Part shown: positions 1-8,115 of the stretch, piece after piece
Position numbering within the stretch: the first letter of the stretch is position 1
Layout: each line of letters starts with the position of its first letter
Assembly: GCA_947372495.1 (NCBI GenBank)
Contig: CANBTZ010000003.1
Coordinates: 1-37,725, forward strand
Source: Comamonadaceae bacterium
Lineage (GTDB): Bacteria > Pseudomonadota > Gammaproteobacteria > Burkholderiales > Burkholderiaceae_C
Length of the DNA: 37,725 bases
Direction: 5' to 3'
Made by a program: the position numbers and the translations under genes
The notes under the pieces: model-generated
Databases searched by the model: none
Told to the model about the DNA's origin: nothing
What the model saw: the letters and a program-made list of their open reading frames with translations, nothing else

Positions 1-416
1 ACCAGATCAAACGCACCCGCCGTCAAACGCTGCATGGCGGCCACAGCGTCGCCGCGCTGGACCTGCACACCCGTGGCTTTGAGACGCTCGACCTGTTGCA
101 ACAAGGCTTTGACCAGCTCCGGGTCTTGCTCCAGCGCCACCACATGCGAGGCGCCGCGCGAAGCCGCTTCCAGGCCCAGCGCACCCGTGCCAGCAAAGGC
201 ATCCACGCAGCGCCAGCCTGTCAGGTCTTGGCCCAGCCAGTTGAAGAGCGTTTCACGGACACGGTCGGGCGTGGGGCGCAAGCCCGGCTTGTCGAGCACT
301 TTGAGCAAGGTGCGACGCCACTGCCCGCCAATGATGCGGATCTCATGGCTCGGCTGGCTGCGCGTGCGTGCAGGGGCTGTTGGTTTTTTGGGGGTTTGAG
401 AAGACTTGGGGCGCAT
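1..416 (-). CDS. rsmD: 16S rRNA (guanine(966)-N2)-methyltransferase RsmD, 3' end outside window
   Basis: RsmD transfers a methyl group from S-adenosylmethionine to N2 of G966 of 16S rRNA in the assembling 30S subunit. The minus strand reads from an ATG at 416. A basic, Pro-rich N-terminus is followed by HEIRIIGGQWRR and RPTPDRVRETLFNWL, which are typical of the start of RsmD. The SAM-binding motif I region VDAFAGTGALGLEAASRGA follows. The reading frame runs off the window at base 1 after about 138 residues, so the catalytic DPP(Y/F) motif and C-terminus are not visible. The ORF track misses this frame because its end is open. A terminator for the upstream minus-strand gene lies between that gene and this start, so rsmD probably has its own promoter. 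Family assignment is firm. Confidence 0.93.
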   Translation of the reverse strand, partial: MRPKSSQTPKKPTAPARTRSQPSHEIRIIGGQWRRTLLKVLDKPGLRPTPDRVRETLFNWLGQDLTGWRCVDAFAGTGALGLEAASRGASHVVALEQDPELVKALLQQVERLKATGVQVQRGDAVAAMQRLTAGAFDL

Positions 417-459
417 GGGGCGCAAGTGTAAATGCAGCCTGCCGCCAGTGGATGTGCCC

Positions 460-500
460 AAAGAAAACAGCCAGCGCCCGGCATGGGTTGGCTGGCTGTT
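460..500 (-). terminator. Rho-independent terminator of the Ala/Lys-rich protein gene
   Basis: A perfect 10-bp inverted repeat (AACAGCCAGC at 66-75 past base 400, GCTGGCTGTT at 491-500) has a 15-base loop that can itself fold a short CCC/GGG stem. Read on the minus strand, the hairpin is followed directly by TTTTCTTT. It sits 51 bases after the stop codon of the minus-strand gene at 552-848. On the plus strand no T tract follows, so it should work only for the minus strand. Confidence 0.75.
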
Positions 501-551
501 GATCCCGTGGCCTCATGCCCGAGAGGCAAGAGGCACAGACTCAGCAACGCA

Positions 552-848
552 TCACTTGGACACGGTCGCCGCTGGTGCGGCTTTCAGGGCCACCTTCTGG
601 ACGTCGGCTTTGGGTTGCGATTTTTTCTCGTCTTTGGCTGCTTTGGCATCGGCCTTGGCTTTCACTTTGGCAGCCTTGGCTTGGGCTTTGGCTTCGGACT
701 TGATGGTTTTTTGATCGGCTTTGACCTCGGCCTTGGCAGGGGTCACCACCGCAGCAGGTGCGGCTGGTGCAGGGCTGGCAGCAGGCGCTTGTGCGAAGGC
801 ACCAACAGCAAAGAAACCAGCGATCAGGGTAGCGAGCAGTTTGTTCAT
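552..848 (-). CDS. Secreted Ala/Lys-rich small protein, function unknown
   Basis: I do not recognise a named family. The 98-residue product begins MNKLLATLIAGFFAVGAFA, a typical Sec signal peptide with likely cleavage after AFA. An Ala/Pro stretch follows, and then repeated AKA/KAD units (KAEAKAQAKAAKVKAK style) that should form a highly charged helix. No cysteines or catalytic motifs are visible. The track's longer ORF starts at 992, but the ATG at 848 is preceded by a GGACT-like ribosome site and gives the signal peptide, so I chose it. The gene is alone, with a terminator just downstream. Low complexity means similarity searches would be unreliable. A periplasmic or surface role, for example binding acidic polymers, is only a guess. 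Confidence 0.7.
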   Translation of the reverse strand: MNKLLATLIAGFFAVGAFAQAPAASPAPAAPAAVVTPAKAEVKADQKTIKSEAKAQAKAAKVKAKADAKAAKDEKKSQPKADVQKVALKAAPAATVSK

Positions 849-1194
849 GAGAGTGAGTCCTTCATTTCGGTTTTCAGCCCAACACTGTGTTGAACTTGAA
901 TCTACAACGCGACCTGATCTGCGCTTGATGACGCGAAGGAATGCACAGTTGTAACGCCTTGTGTCACACGCTTTGTGCAGGCCAATGCGCACCTCAGGCG
1001 TTCAGATGCGCGCATTGGCCAAGCTGTTGGGATGAGGATGGTGGCACTGGACTGGTTGCTGGACATGCGCCATGCGCTCAACTTGAGCGCGCACGTTGGC
1101 GTGCTGCTCTGGGTGGCTTGGGTGCCTGATTTCACTCGTCCACACAGGCGGGATCCGGGTTTCATAAAATCAAGGGGCTTACACTCAGTCCAAC
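849..1194. other. 346-base intergenic region with an 11-bp inverted repeat
   Basis: This gap separates the divergent small secreted protein gene and ftsY, so it should hold promoters for both. The one clear structure is a perfect 11-bp inverted repeat, GGCCAATGCGC at 980-990 and GCGCATTGGCC at 1010-1020, with a 19-base loop and no T tract. The ORFs called here (902-1165 minus, 975-1553 plus) have no ribosome site or recognisable product. I see no convincing coding sequence or RNA gene. Confidence 0.5.
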
Positions 1195-2247
1195 ATGTTC
1201 AGTTTCTTCCGAAAAAAGCCTCCCCAGCCCGCCACGCCTGTTGTGGCAGACACGCACGCCGCGCCTACAACCCCAAGCACCTCGCTGGCGCAAAGTGCAG
1301 CTCAAGCTGCTCCCGAAGCTGGCCCAGCACCTGTGCCAGCCCAAGCCCCACGCCAAAGCTGGATGGAGCGCCTCAAATCCGGTTTGCGCAAAACCGGCAC
1401 GAGCATCACGACCGTGTTCACCGGCACCAAGATCGACGACGAACTCTACGAAGAGCTCGAAACCGCCCTCTTGATGGCCGACACGGGCGTCAAGGCCACC
1501 GAACACCTGCTGCAAGACCTCAAGCGCCGTGTCAAGGACAGCAAGGCCACTGAACCCGCTCAGGTCAAAGGCTTGCTCATGGACGCGATCACCGATTTGC
1601 TGGCCCCGCTGCAAAAGCCATTGCAAATCGGCGCCCACCAACCCACTGTGATCATGGTGGCTGGCGTGAATGGCGCTGGCAAAACCACCTCCATTGGCAA
1701 ACTGACCAAGCACCTGGCCAACAGCGGTGCGAGCGTGCTGCTGGCTGCCGCAGACACTTTCCGCGCTGCAGCCAAAGAGCAGCTGGCGGTCTGGGCCGAC
1801 CGCAACACGGTTGAAATCATCAGCCAAGAAGGCGGCGACCCAGCCGCTGTGAGCTTTGACGCCGTGAGCGCAGGTCGCGCCCGGGGCAAAGACGTGGTGC
1901 TGGTGGACACGGCAGGCCGCCTGCCCACCCAACTGCACCTGATGGAAGAGCTCAAAAAAATCAAACGCGTGGTGCAAAAAGCCGACGCCACAGCGCCACA
2001 CGAGGTGCTGTTGGTGATCGACGGCAACACGGGGCAAAACGCCCTGGCGCAGGTCAAATCGTTTGACGAAGCGTTGGGCCTGACGGGCCTGATCGTGACC
2101 AAACTCGACGGCACCGCCAAGGGTGGCGTGCTGTGCGCCATCGCCCGCGAAAAAGCCATTCCGGTGTACTTCATCGGGGTCGGTGAAAAACTGGAAGACT
2201 TGGAAACCTTTGACGCCCGCGAATTCGCGCAGGCGCTGCTGAGCTGA
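1195..2247 (+). CDS. ftsY: Signal recognition particle receptor FtsY
   Basis: FtsY is the SRP receptor GTPase that docks ribosome-nascent chain-SRP complexes at the inner membrane for co-translational insertion. The 350-residue product has an Ala/Pro-rich N-terminal A region (about 1-55), shorter than in E. coli. The helical N domain (about 60-150) and G domain follow. GTPase motifs are complete: P-loop GVNGAGKT (157-164), DTFRAAAKEQL, DTAGR (about 239-243) and TKLDGTAKGG near the C-terminus. The start MFSFFRKKPP carries a basic amphipathic lipid-binding segment. selD follows after 14 bases on the same strand and may be co-transcribed. Identification is secure. Confidence 0.97.
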   Translation: MFSFFRKKPPQPATPVVADTHAAPTTPSTSLAQSAAQAAPEAGPAPVPAQAPRQSWMERLKSGLRKTGTSITTVFTGTKIDDELYEELETALLMADTGVKATEHLLQDLKRRVKDSKATEPAQVKGLLMDAITDLLAPLQKPLQIGAHQPTVIMVAGVNGAGKTTSIGKLTKHLANSGASVLLAAADTFRAAAKEQLAVWADRNTVEIISQEGGDPAAVSFDAVSAGRARGKDVVLVDTAGRLPTQLHLMEELKKIKRVVQKADATAPHEVLLVIDGNTGQNALAQVKSFDEALGLTGLIVTKLDGTAKGGVLCAIAREKAIPVYFIGVGEKLEDLETFDAREFAQALLS

Positions 2248-2261
2248 TCGAGACCCTTGCC

Positions 2262-3314
2262 ATGACCTCCACCAACGAACCCCGCCTCACATCCCTCTCC
2301 CACGGCGGGGGTTGCGGCTGCAAGATCGCCCCGGGTGTGCTGTCCGACATCTTGAAAAGCACCCACGCCTTGCCCGTGCCCAAGGAGTTGTTGGTCGGCA
2401 TCGAAACCGCTGACGACGCCGCGGTCTACCAACTCAATGACGAGCAAGCGCTGATCGCGACCACCGACTTTTTCATGCCCATCGTCGACGACCCCTTCGA
2501 CTTTGGCCGCATTGCCGCCACCAACGCCATCAGCGACGTGTACGCCATGGGCGGCACGCCCATCATGGCGCTGGCCCTGGTGGGCATGCCGGTCAATGTG
2601 CTGTCGGTGCAGACCATCGGACGCATCCTGGAAGGCGGCGCCAGCGTCTGCCAGGCCGCAGGCATACCAATCGCGGGCGGCCACACCATCGACTCGGTCG
2701 AACCCATTTATGGCTTGGTGGCGCTGGGCCTGGTCCACCCCGGGCGCATCAAGCGCAATGCCGACGCCCAGCCGGGCGACGTGCTGGTGCTGGGCAAACC
2801 GCTGGGCGTGGGCGTGCTGTCGGCCGCCCTCAAGAAAAACGCCCTGCCCCCCGAAGGCTATGCTCAGATGATCGCCACCACCACACAGCTCAACACGCCA
2901 GGCCCCGCTCTGGCTGCGCTGCCAGGTGTGCACGCACTGACTGACGTGACCGGCTTCGGTCTGGCGGGCCATGCGCTGGAGATGGCCCGCGGCTCGGCCT
3001 GCACCGTGACATTGGACTGGCCGCAAGTCCCCCTGCTGCCGGGTGTGCGCGAGCTGGCCAGCCAGGGCATGGTGACAGGTGCCTCTGGGCGCAATTGGGC
3101 AGGCTACGGCCAACAGGTGCGCCTGTCAGAGGGCTTTGCGGCCCCCGATCAGGCCTTGCTGAGCGACCCCCAGACCAGTGGTGGCCTGTTGGTGGCCTGC
3201 CGCCCCGACACGGTGGCCGCTGTGATGGACACTTTCAAAAAGCACGGTTTTGAGCATGCCGCCGTGATCGGTGAAGTCCAAGCCGGCCCCGCCGAACTGG
3301 TGGTTCGGGGCTGA
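2262..3314 (+). CDS. selD: Selenide, water dikinase SelD (cysteine form)
   Basis: SelD makes selenophosphate from selenide and ATP. Selenophosphate is the selenium donor for selenocysteine-tRNA and for 2-selenouridine in tRNA. The product is 350 residues, a normal family length. The N-terminal active loop reads GGGCGCK: Cys18 and Lys21 line up with the catalytic Cys17 and Lys20 of the E. coli enzyme, so this is the Cys form and not a selenoprotein. The AIRS-type ATP-binding folds follow, with DDAAVY, TTDFFMPIVDDPFDFGRIAATNAISDVYAMGG, GGHTID, DVTGFGLAGHALEMA and DPQTSGGLL. It lies 14 bases after ftsY. No selA, selB or mnmH is visible in the window, so its user pathway must be elsewhere. Confidence 0.96.
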   Translation: MTSTNEPRLTSLSHGGGCGCKIAPGVLSDILKSTHALPVPKELLVGIETADDAAVYQLNDEQALIATTDFFMPIVDDPFDFGRIAATNAISDVYAMGGTPIMALALVGMPVNVLSVQTIGRILEGGASVCQAAGIPIAGGHTIDSVEPIYGLVALGLVHPGRIKRNADAQPGDVLVLGKPLGVGVLSAALKKNALPPEGYAQMIATTTQLNTPGPALAALPGVHALTDVTGFGLAGHALEMARGSACTVTLDWPQVPLLPGVRELASQGMVTGASGRNWAGYGQQVRLSEGFAAPDQALLSDPQTSGGLLVACRPDTVAAVMDTFKKHGFEHAAVIGEVQAGPAELVVRG

Positions 3315-3367
3315 GGGGTTCGCAGGCTGGGTGCTTCACCACTTGTAACAATTGCCCAACAGGCCTG

Positions 3368-3394
3368 TTAGCACTCCCCTCATGAGAGTGCTAA
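3368..3394 (+). promoter_or_regulatory. CIRCE operator (HrcA site) before rpoH
   Basis: The sequence is TTAGCACTC, nine bases, then GAGTGCTAA, an exact match in both arms and spacing to the classical CIRCE element bound by the heat-shock repressor HrcA. The dyad extends one further pair (G/C) on each side. It lies 30 bases before the rpoH start codon. A possible sigma-70 promoter is contained in it: TTAGCA at 3368 as -35 and TAACAT at 3392 as -10, with 18 bases between. HrcA binding would then block RNA polymerase directly. The match is seen; the regulation is inferred. Confidence 0.93.
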
Positions 3395-3424
3395 CATCGG
3401 GTCAATTCTGAAAGGAGTTCTGGA

Positions 3425-4357
3425 ATGAACATTCAAACTGGATCCCCGGCCACCTCGGTGACGCTGAGCAACCCTTGGGCCGTGGTGCCCTCGCTCGGCC
3501 ATCTGGACGCTTACATATCTGCGGTCAACCGCATGCCCATGCTCACCCTCGAGGAAGAGCAAGCCGCCGCCCGCCAGCTCAAAAACGAGGACAACCTTGA
3601 AGCCGCCCGCAAATTGGTGCTCTCGCACTTGCGGCTGGTGGTTTCGGTCTCGCGCCAGTACTTGGGCTACGGCCTGCCCCACGGCGACCTGATTCAAGAA
3701 GGCAACATTGGCCTCATGAAGGCGGTCAAACGCTTTGACCCAGACCAAGGCGTGCGACTGGTGAGCTACGCGCTGCACTGGATCAAGGCCGAAATCCACG
3801 AGTACATCCTGAAAAACTGGCGCATGGTCAAGGTGGCCACCACCAAGGCCCAGCGCAAGCTGTTTTTCAACCTGCGCTCGATGAAGCAAGGCTTCAAAGC
3901 CGAGCTCGATGAAGGCACGCACCGCGACACCTTGTCCCCCGCCGAGGTGGACAAAATGGCCAGCCAACTGAACGTCAAGCGCGAAGAAGTGCTGGAGATG
4001 GAAACCCGCATGTCCGGCGGCGATGTGCTGCTGGACCCGGCACCCAGCGATGACGGCGAGCAGGCCTTTGGCCCCATCGCTTACTTGGCCGACGCCAACC
4101 ACGAACCCACGGCCATGATCGAAGCGCACCAGCGCGACTTGATGGCGAGCGACGGCCTGATGACCGCGTTGAGTGCACTTGACGAACGCAGCCGCCGCAT
4201 CGTCGAAGAGCGCTGGCTCAAGGTCAACGACAACGGCTCCGGCGGCATGACGCTGCACGAACTGGCTGCCGAATACGGCGTCAGCGCCGAACGCATTCGC
4301 CAGATCGAAGTGGCGGCCATGAAGAAAATGAAAAAATCACTGGTCGAATACGCTTGA
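3425..4357 (+). CDS. rpoH: Heat-shock sigma factor RpoH (sigma-32)
   Basis: RpoH directs RNA polymerase to heat-shock promoters. The 310-residue product shows region 1.2/2.1 (LSHLRLVVSVSRQYLGYG), the core-binding region 2.2 (DLIQEGNIGLMKAVKRFDP), and region 2.3-2.4 (VRLVSYALHWIKAEIHEYIL). The sigma-32-specific RpoH box QRKLFFNLR sits at about residues 143-151. Region 4.2 with its helix-turn-helix, LHELAAEYGVSAERIRQIEVAAMKKMK, closes the protein. A strong AAGGAG ribosome site precedes the ATG. A perfect CIRCE operator lies upstream, so control by HrcA is likely in addition to the usual post-transcriptional control of this factor. A strong terminator follows, so rpoH is probably monocistronic. 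Confidence 0.97.
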   Translation: MNIQTGSPATSVTLSNPWAVVPSLGHLDAYISAVNRMPMLTLEEEQAAARQLKNEDNLEAARKLVLSHLRLVVSVSRQYLGYGLPHGDLIQEGNIGLMKAVKRFDPDQGVRLVSYALHWIKAEIHEYILKNWRMVKVATTKAQRKLFFNLRSMKQGFKAELDEGTHRDTLSPAEVDKMASQLNVKREEVLEMETRMSGGDVLLDPAPSDDGEQAFGPIAYLADANHEPTAMIEAHQRDLMASDGLMTALSALDERSRRIVEERWLKVNDNGSGGMTLHELAAEYGVSAERIRQIEVAAMKKMKKSLVEYA

Positions 4358-4374
4358 GCGTGTTGGCCTGATCC

Positions 4375-4402
4375 AGACCCGGTTGTGACCGGGTCTTTTT
4401 TT
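4375..4402 (+). terminator. Rho-independent terminator of rpoH
   Basis: An 8-bp perfect stem AGACCCGG/CCGGGTCT with a six-base loop (TTGTGA) is followed by seven T residues, 18 bases after the rpoH stop codon. Confidence 0.93.
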
Positions 4403-4473
4403 GCCTGTGGATGGCACCCGCCACCTATGGCCCACACCTTTAAGATCAGCGCTCACCGCTCTTCGAGATTGAC

Positions 4474-5454
4474 ATGTCCACTTTGCCTCTGCACCGCTTC
4501 TTGATGGCCCTGACTGGGCTGCTGTTGACCGTAGCCAACCCTGGGGCACACGCCAGCGAATGGCCCACGCACACACTGCGTCTGGTCGTCGGCTTTCCGG
4601 CGGGTTCCAGCCCCGACCTGACCGCCCGTGCCCTGGCCGAGCCTTTGGGCAAGGCACTGGGGCAGACGGTGGTCGTAGACAACAAGGTGGGCGCTGGCGG
4701 CAACATCGCTGCCGACGCCGTGGCTAAAGCCACAGACGGCCACACCTTGGGGCTGATGATCAACGGCAACATGACGGTGGCCCGCATCCTGAACCCCAAG
4801 CTGGCGTATGACCCGCTCAAGGACCTGGCCCCCGTGAGCCTGATCGGCACCGCGCCGCTGCTGCTGGCTGCACCCCTAGGGGCCTCAGGCCAAACGCCAG
4901 CCCAATGGCTGGCCGAAGCCCGCCAAAACGGCCAGCAACTGAGCTACGGCTCGCCAGGTGTGGGTACGGTGGCACACCTGGGCATGGAGCTGCTCAAAGC
5001 GCGCACAGGGCTCGACCCGGTCCATGTGCCCTACCCCGGCAACCCTCAAATCATCAACGCCATGATGGGTGGCCAGATTCAGCTGGCTTTGCTGCCACCA
5101 GCGATGGCGCTCACGCAAATCCGAGCGGGTAAATTGCGGGCCATCGGCATGACCAGCAGCAGCCGCAGCACTTTGGCACCCGATGTGCCGAGTCTTTCGG
5201 AATCTGGGGTGAAAAACTACCAGCTCGAAATCTGGAACGCAGTGGCTGCTCCCGCGTCCATGCCGACGAAGCACATCCAGAAACTGTCTGCAGCCGTCAG
5301 CGACATCGTGCGCTCGCCCGACATGCGATCCCGCTTGTTCCAGCAGGGCTGGCAGGTGGTGGGCTCATCGCCCGAAGGCCTGAAGAACCGGATTGAAGCC
5401 GACACCCAAAGTCTGGGCGACATCGTGCGCAAGCAGAACATCCAGGTCAACTGA
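4474..5454 (+). CDS. Bug/TctC-family periplasmic substrate-binding protein
   Basis: This is a periplasmic binding protein of the tripartite tricarboxylate transporter (Bug) family, which is greatly expanded in Burkholderiales and binds organic acids, aromatic acids or related small molecules. The 326-residue product has a Sec signal peptide (MSTLPLHRFLMALTGLLLTV, cleavage near HAS). Family landmarks follow: TLRLVVGFPAGSSPDLTARALAEPLGKALGQTVVVDNKVGAGGNIAADAVAKA in short stretches, then SYGSPGVGTVAHLGMELLKARTG and VPYPGNPQIINAMMGGQIQLA. No TctA/TctB membrane components are adjacent, as is usual for orphan Bug genes, so the ligand cannot be predicted. It is convergent with sco1. Confidence 0.92.
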   Translation: MSTLPLHRFLMALTGLLLTVANPGAHASEWPTHTLRLVVGFPAGSSPDLTARALAEPLGKALGQTVVVDNKVGAGGNIAADAVAKATDGHTLGLMINGNMTVARILNPKLAYDPLKDLAPVSLIGTAPLLLAAPLGASGQTPAQWLAEARQNGQQLSYGSPGVGTVAHLGMELLKARTGLDPVHVPYPGNPQIINAMMGGQIQLALLPPAMALTQIRAGKLRAIGMTSSSRSTLAPDVPSLSESGVKNYQLEIWNAVAAPASMPTKHIQKLSAAVSDIVRSPDMRSRLFQQGWQVVGSSPEGLKNRIEADTQSLGDIVRKQNIQVN

Positions 5455-5483
5455 CCTGGACGGGACTGGCGCACAGGGCTGGC

Positions 5484-6077
5484 TCAGGTCCCTTTGAGCA
5501 AGATTTTCACGTCTTGCGCCAGCGCGGGTGCACCGCTGCCGTAGCGGTTGTACAAGCGCACGCGCCCTTGCGTGTCAAAGGTGTAGCTGCCTGCGGAGTG
5601 GTCCATGGTGTAGCTGGTCGCACTCTTGCCTTCGACCTTCTTGTAGTAAATCTTGAAATCCTTGGCCACTGCAGCCAGCTGCTCGGGCGTGGCACGCAAG
5701 GCGATGAACGTGGGGTCAAAGTTGGCCATGTAGGCCTTGAGCAGTTCGGCCGTGTCGCGCTCGGGGTCGATGGTGATGAAGACCCCCTGCAACTTGTCGC
5801 CATCGGGTCCCAGCAACTGTTTGACCTGCGCCAGCTCTTGCATGGAAGTGGGGCACACATCGGGGCACTGGGTGTAGCCAAAGAACACGACCACGACCTT
5901 GCCCGCAAAGTCCTTGAGCGTGCGCACCTGGCCATGCTGGTCAGGCAGTTCCCAACCCTTGGCGTAATCGGCCCCGGTGATGTCGACGCCTTTGAAGGCG
6001 GGCTTGTCCTGGCCGCAGGCCGCGAGCAGGGACAGCGCAGCCGCCGACAGGGCAGCCAAAAATTGACGTTTGATCAT
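5484..6077 (-). CDS. SCO1/SenC-family copper chaperone lipoprotein
   Basis: SCO proteins are membrane-anchored thioredoxin-fold copper chaperones that help build the CuA centre of cytochrome oxidase subunit II. From ATG 6077 the product has 197 residues. A lipoprotein signal, LSLLAAC, puts the lipidated Cys at residue 21. The copper-binding CxxxC is GYTQCPDVCPTS (Cys71, Cys75), the thioredoxin-fold segment TIDPERDT follows, and the third ligand His is in MDHSAGSYTFD. The track's 6119 start lies inside ctaB and adds 14 residues before the signal peptide, so I reject it. It is the last gene of the surf1-ctaA-ctaB block, seven bases after ctaB. Confidence 0.95.
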   Translation of the reverse strand: MIKRQFLAALSAAALSLLAACGQDKPAFKGVDITGADYAKGWELPDQHGQVRTLKDFAGKVVVVFFGYTQCPDVCPTSMQELAQVKQLLGPDGDKLQGVFITIDPERDTAELLKAYMANFDPTFIALRATPEQLAAVAKDFKIYYKKVEGKSATSYTMDHSAGSYTFDTQGRVRLYNRYGSGAPALAQDVKILLKGT

Positions 6078-6084
6078 ACCCACC

Positions 6085-6981
6085 TCAGAACAGGTAATGG
6101 TCCACCAGCAACGCGGCAAACAAGGCGCTCAGGTGGATGAGTGAGAAACGGAAAGTCTTGCGCGCCAACTCGTCCGAATATTGCCGCCACAGGGCCACGG
6201 CGTAGCCAATGAAGCCGATGTTCAGTACGACGGCAAAAAACAAATACAGCCAACCGCTCATAAGGGTCATGAAGGGCAACAAGCACGCAGCCAACAGCAC
6301 GATGGTGTAGAGCAAGATCTGCAAACGGGTGAACTCGTTGCCGTGCGTGACCGGCAGCATGGGCAGGCCCGATTTGCGGTAGTCCTCCACGCGGTACAGG
6401 GCCAGCGCCCAAAAGTGCGGTGGGGTCCACAAGAAAATGATGAGGAACAGGATCAAAGCCTGGTAACCCACATCACCGGTCATGGCCGCCCAGCCCAGCA
6501 CGGGCGGCATGGCACCGCTTGCACCACCAATGACGATGTTTTGCGGCGTGAGCGGCTTGAGGATCACGGTGTAAATGACGGCGTAACCCACAAAGGTGGC
6601 AAAGGTCAGCCACATGGTCAAGGGATTGACCATCACGTACAACACCGCCGAGCCTGCAACGCACAAAGCGCCCGAAAACAGCAAGGCTTGGCGGTCGCTG
6701 AGTTCGCCCTTGGCCGTGGGACGCCAAGCGGTGCGCTTCATCTTGGCGTCAATGGTTTTTTCGACCAAGCAGTTGAACGCGGCTGCAGCCCCGGCCACCA
6801 ACCAAATGCCTGCACAGGCCCAAAGACCCAGCACCAGCTCAGGCACACTGGGCAGCCCTGGAACGGCCAGCACCATGCCAATCAAGGCACAAAAAACAAT
6901 GAGCTGCACCACGCGTGGCTTGGTCAGCGCGTAGTACTGCCGCCAAACGGTCGTTGCAGAAAAAGCAGAGGCAGAGGTCAT
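6085..6981 (-). CDS. ctaB: Protoheme IX farnesyltransferase (heme O synthase)
   Basis: CtaB/CyoE adds a farnesyl group to protoheme to make heme O, the first step to the heme A of aa3 oxidases. The 298-residue product is a polytopic inner-membrane protein of the UbiA prenyltransferase superfamily. The first Asp-rich active-site region is [20 protein letters not shown]. The second conserved loop is [24 protein letters not shown], and [11 protein letters not shown] lies in the middle. Its ATG overlaps the ctaA stop codon by four bases (ATGA), which suggests translational coupling of the two consecutive enzymes of heme A synthesis. Confidence 0.96.
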   Translation of the reverse strand: MTSASAFSATTVWRQYYALTKPRVVQLIVFCALIGMVLAVPGLPSVPELVLGLWACAGIWLVAGAAAAFNCLVEKTIDAKMKRTAWRPTAKGELSDRQALLFSGALCVAGSAVLYVMVNPLTMWLTFATFVGYAVIYTVILKPLTPQNIVIGGASGAMPPVLGWAAMTGDVGYQALILFLIIFLWTPPHFWALALYRVEDYRKSGLPMLPVTHGNEFTRLQILLYTIVLLAACLLPFMTLMSGWLYLFFAVVLNIGFIGYAVALWRQYSDELARKTFRFSLIHLSALFAALLVDHYLF

Positions 6982-8111
6982 GCGACAGGCCTTGAATCCA
7001 TAAAAAGTTGCGAAGCCACCGAAGTGGTGCTGAGCGACAAAGCCCAGGTCAGAGTCATCATCAATGCCGCTGCACCGCCCGTGTGCAGCACGGCTGAGAA
7101 CAAGGGCCAGTCCAACACCACGTTGGACAGGCCCGTGAAAAATTGCAGCACCGACAGCGCCAACAGCGCCTGCGCAGGACGAACCAAGCCCGGCTGCAAA
7201 CGCAGTCGCCAGCCCACACCGAGCAACACCGCCAAGACGACCCAGGCCATGCAGCGGTGGATGTAATGGATGCTGGCCAGCGCCGAGAAGGGCAAAGGCT
7301 GTCCATCGGAGCCCAGCCCCAGTTCACGCCAAAGCCTGAAACCCAGCCCATTCATCTCGGGCCACCATTGGCCCTGACAAGTTGGAAAGTCACTGCACGC
7401 CAGCACCGCGTAATTGGTGCTCACCCAAGCGCCCAAGGCGATTTGCAGCCACAGCAGCAACCAGACCGCCACCAGAGCCCAACGCAGACCACGCGGGATG
7501 ACGACACTGCGCCAGCCTTCGTAGCGCACGGCCTGCATCACCAGCAAAGCCAGCAATCCGATGGCCAACAGCAGGTGCAAGCTCACGATGAGCGGAAACA
7601 GCTTCATGGTCACGGTGAGTGCACCAAAAGCACCCTGCAAGCAAACCCAAACCAAGCTCAACAGCGGCCAGCCTGGGTGAACCGCCAAGCGGCGGTCACG
7701 CCACCACTGACGCCAAGTCAGCGCGCACAAAGCGATGATCAAAACCCCGACGCCTGTGGCCATGTAGCGGTGGACCATTTCAATCCAAGCCTTGCCGTGG
7801 GTCACCGGACCCGTGGGCATGGCCGCCTGGGCTTGAGCAATGTCATGGTGTGCCCCCAGCGGGGTGGCGCTGCCGTAGCAGCCTGGCCAATCGGGGCAGC
7901 CCAGACCCGAGTCGGTCAGTCGCGTGAAGGCCCCCACCAGAACCAACTCGAAGGTGAGGATCAGCGTGAGCACGGTCAGCGCCTTCAAGCGCCGCGCAGG
8001 CCCTGCCGTGCGGTGCTGCCGCCAAGTCCAGAACAAGGGCAGGCCCGCCACCAGCAGGCCCACACCCATGAGCTGCAAGGCCGGGCTGAGGTTGTACAAA
8101 TCCACCTGCAT
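6978..8111 (-). CDS. ctaA: Heme A synthase CtaA (COX15 family)
   Basis: CtaA oxidises the C8 methyl group of heme O to a formyl group, giving heme A. From ATG 8111 the product has 377 residues and begins [20 protein letters not shown], the first of about eight membrane helices. Heme-ligand histidines sit in [30 protein letters not shown] and LHTGG. The N-terminal conserved loop is [18 protein letters not shown], and a second Cys pair occurs in CSDFPTCQG. The start at 8171 in the track would overlap the upstream gene by about 55 bases, so I prefer 8111, four bases after that gene's stop. The 3' end overlaps ctaB. Confidence 0.95.
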   Translation of the reverse strand: MQVDLYNLSPALQLMGVGLLVAGLPLFWTWRQHRTAGPARRLKALTVLTLILTFELVLVGAFTRLTDSGLGCPDWPGCYGSATPLGAHHDIAQAQAAMPTGPVTHGKAWIEMVHRYMATGVGVLIIALCALTWRQWWRDRRLAVHPGWPLLSLVWVCLQGAFGALTVTMKLFPLIVSLHLLLAIGLLALLVMQAVRYEGWRSVVIPRGLRWALVAVWLLLWLQIALGAWVSTNYAVLACSDFPTCQGQWWPEMNGLGFRLWRELGLGSDGQPLPFSALASIHYIHRCMAWVVLAVLLGVGWRLRLQPGLVRPAQALLALSVLQFFTGLSNVVLDWPLFSAVLHTGGAAALMMTLTWALSLSTTSVASQLFMDSRPVA

Positions 8112-8115
8112 GGTG

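Noticed and set aside
902-1165. 87-aa minus-strand ORF in the ftsY upstream gap.
   Set aside because: Ser/Arg/Ala-rich random-looking translation with no ribosome site or hydrophobic pattern.
1560-3113. 517-aa minus-strand ORF antisense to ftsY and selD.
   Set aside because: It spans two real, well-identified genes on the other strand, and its product is low-complexity with no family features.
5454-5490. GACCTG/CAGGTC arms between the convergent tctC-like and sco1 genes.
   Set aside because: Only six base pairs with a loop of more than 20 bases and no T tract; not a credible terminator.
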